In this document: positions 21,651 to 22,972 of the stretch, piece after piece
Layout: each line of letters starts with the position of its first letter
Position numbering within the stretch: position 1 is the first letter of the stretch
Virus record (IMG/VR): IMGVR_UViG_3300025778_000083
Coordinates: 1 to 22,972 of that record
DNA: 22,972 nt
Strand: one strand, 5' to 3'
Source of the DNA: a virus
Translations under genes and position numbers: made by a program
The notes under the pieces: generated by a model
Databases searched by the model: none
Seen by the model: the letters and a program-made list of their open reading frames with translations, nothing else
Told to the model about the DNA's origin: nothing

Positions 21651-21938
21651 TTACACAATAGTGCCACTAGAATTTACCCAATGTGTACCATTATACCAAA
21701 TTGGTATTCCAAGCGTGGTATCAAAGTAAATAGTGCCTATAGGTAAATCAAAGGTTGGTCTGTTTGCTGTAGTGCCAAAAGATGGCTTAGCTACATTCTG
21801 TGTAAAATTATCTATCTGATTAAAATACAAACGTAAAGCATTGGTAAGTTGTATTTCATACTCAATAGAATACTCTGTTTGCGCTGTTGGTAAGTTAGGC
21901 GCAATAGTTGGCTTGACGGTGTAATTAATTGAACTCAT
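21651..21938 (-). CDS. Small podophage structural protein, 95 aa
   Basis: It has a helical N-terminal half (SIEYEIQLTNALRLYFNQID) and a C-terminal strand block (GTIYFDTTLGIPIWYNGTHW) of the FDTTLGxPxWYNGTxW type often found in tail fibre and adhesin proteins. The ATG overlaps the previous stop as ATGA. It is likely a minor tail component or an adaptor for the host-binding structure. About 40 non-coding bases separate it from the next gene. Confidence 0.72.
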   Translation of the reverse strand: MSSINYTVKPTIAPNLPTAQTEYSIEYEIQLTNALRLYFNQIDNFTQNVAKPSFGTTANRPTFDLPIGTIYFDTTLGIPIWYNGTHWVNSSGTIV

Positions 21939-22972
21939 CGTCTGCCTGCTGGTTTCAGATCAATACGTGGTGTACCTAATTGCCATGCTACGCCAAGATC
22001 TGTAGATTTAATCTGAAAAGCCATTTGGCGTCCACGAAGCCTTGTATATACCTGACCTGTATATTGTTCAATGGTATATTCAGAAGCTGTCTGATAGTTA
22101 TTTGCACTTGTTACCGTATCAATATCTGATGGCACATATGGAGAACCTGAGTTCTGACGTCCATACAATGTCATGGTGATTGATGGTGCATTTACTGTAG
22201 AGCCGTTGAAATTGATGTCAGGCAACATACGCCATACGAATCCCAAGTGGTCCCCAGCTTCAATACCAAAGTCTGAAGATTGTATATATGACACAATAGG
22301 TTGCGGTGAAGCTGTTGATACATCATCTGTCCCTACCTCATGATAAAGTAAACGATTGTTGTAATCTGCTGCTACAGGGCTTGGGTTAATACCATATTGT
22401 AACCATGCTGTTCTAGCCATTGTTCCATATGACCATACTTTGTCTAAGTAATTATAAATCACATACTTATCAATAGTATTATTAACACTTTCATTGCTGA
22501 CATAGAACCACCAAACTTCATTAAATGCTTCATTAGCTCCTGCAAATATTTGGAATGCTTGGGTTAAATTAATGTCATCAAAGATGTATTGGCGTAAAGC
22601 ACATGGCAATGTTTGTACAGTACCAGAATACGTATAGAACTTACCCTTACCAATCCAATAAGTAACGTTAGCAACTGTTACTGCAGAGTTTGGTGAAAGT
22701 ATAGAGATATTATCCATCAATACTTGGAAGCTGAATACATACGGATATCCAATGTATTGCATTGAATATAAACAAGAATCTGTCCATATCAAGTTTTCTT
22801 GTCTAGTAGCCATTGAGGTCATAATGTATGAGCCATTAGTCAAAGCAAACTCACCTGACTGATTTGTCACCGCAGGAACCCATTGTGTTGGATTTGCTTG
22901 ATCAGACCAACGTACCAACATAGGATTAAATGTGGCGGAGTATGTACCACCATTGTAAGAATTAGATCCCAT
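21935..22972 (-). CDS. Conserved podophage tail/portal-associated structural protein, partial at right edge
   Basis: The 345 residues visible include MLVRWSDQANPTQWVPAVTN, WTDSCLYSMQYIGYPYVFSF, NEVWWFYVSNES, YNNRLLYHEVGTDD and YTRLRGRQMAFQIKSTDLGV, all strongly conserved blocks of a large family of podophage virion proteins encoded just before the adhesin and ejection genes. It is mostly beta-strand and aromatic, consistent with a tail-tube or hub component. It begins exactly at the window edge with an ATG, but relatives are longer, so more N-terminal sequence probably lies outside. The C-terminus (DLKPAGRR) is complete. Confidence 0.8.
   Translation of the reverse strand: MGSNSYNGGTYSATFNPMLVRWSDQANPTQWVPAVTNQSGEFALTNGSYIMTSMATRQENLIWTDSCLYSMQYIGYPYVFSFQVLMDNISILSPNSAVTVANVTYWIGKGKFYTYSGTVQTLPCALRQYIFDDINLTQAFQIFAGANEAFNEVWWFYVSNESVNNTIDKYVIYNYLDKVWSYGTMARTAWLQYGINPSPVAADYNNRLLYHEVGTDDVSTASPQPIVSYIQSSDFGIEAGDHLGFVWRMLPDINFNGSTVNAPSITMTLYGRQNSGSPYVPSDIDTVTSANNYQTASEYTIEQYTGQVYTRLRGRQMAFQIKSTDLGVAWQLGTPRIDLKPAGRR

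Overview
The window looks like part of the genome of a short-tailed (podovirus-like) double-stranded DNA phage, about 38-40% GC by eye. No integrase, repressor, tRNA, CRISPR array or insertion sequence is visible. Nearly all genes are tightly packed on the minus strand with ATGA/TAATG-type overlaps. Only two genes that I accept lie on the plus strand: a RusA resolvase and a very small gene at 2075-2146.

Reading in the direction of transcription (right to left): 22972-11066 is a virion module. It holds a conserved podophage tail/portal-associated protein (cut by the window edge), a small structural protein, two Ala/Gln/Gly-rich virion proteins with a GNAT acetyltransferase between them, and a 1795-residue internal-virion protein carrying an HExxH motif. 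RusA (10738-11088, plus) points against this module. 10637-2390 is one long early/recombination operon with a secreted protein, an HNH-AP2 homing endonuclease that appears to have split a host gene, a RecB/Cas4-type nuclease, a DUF3310 protein, an ERF annealing protein with its usual small partners, a ribbon-helix-helix regulator, a YbcO-like HNH protein, a metallophosphoesterase, several very small proteins (three of them unlisted by simple ORF calling), and a second PD-(D/E)XK protein. 2389-523 is an accessory stretch, followed by another minus-strand operon that runs off the left edge.

The main discovery is in the accessory stretch. A 23-codon plus-strand gene at 2075-2146 encodes what I recognise as PqqA, the precursor peptide of the redox cofactor PQQ, with the conserved Glu15 and Tyr19. 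It has its own candidate sigma70 promoter, a leader hairpin, a Shine-Dalgarno sequence, a structured 3' region and an intrinsic terminator. It therefore looks like a self-contained cargo gene (moron). PQQ is the cofactor of methanol dehydrogenases, so the phage probably infects a PQQ-making methylotroph. Methylophilales is my inference, not something the sequence proves. The phage carries only the substrate peptide and no pqqBCDE in this window, so it would depend on host enzymes.

A divergent AT-rich endonuclease gene next to pqqA, short tandem repeats and large non-coding stretches mark this part as an insertion hotspot. Start codons were moved from the longest ORF where a better Shine-Dalgarno sequence decides it.
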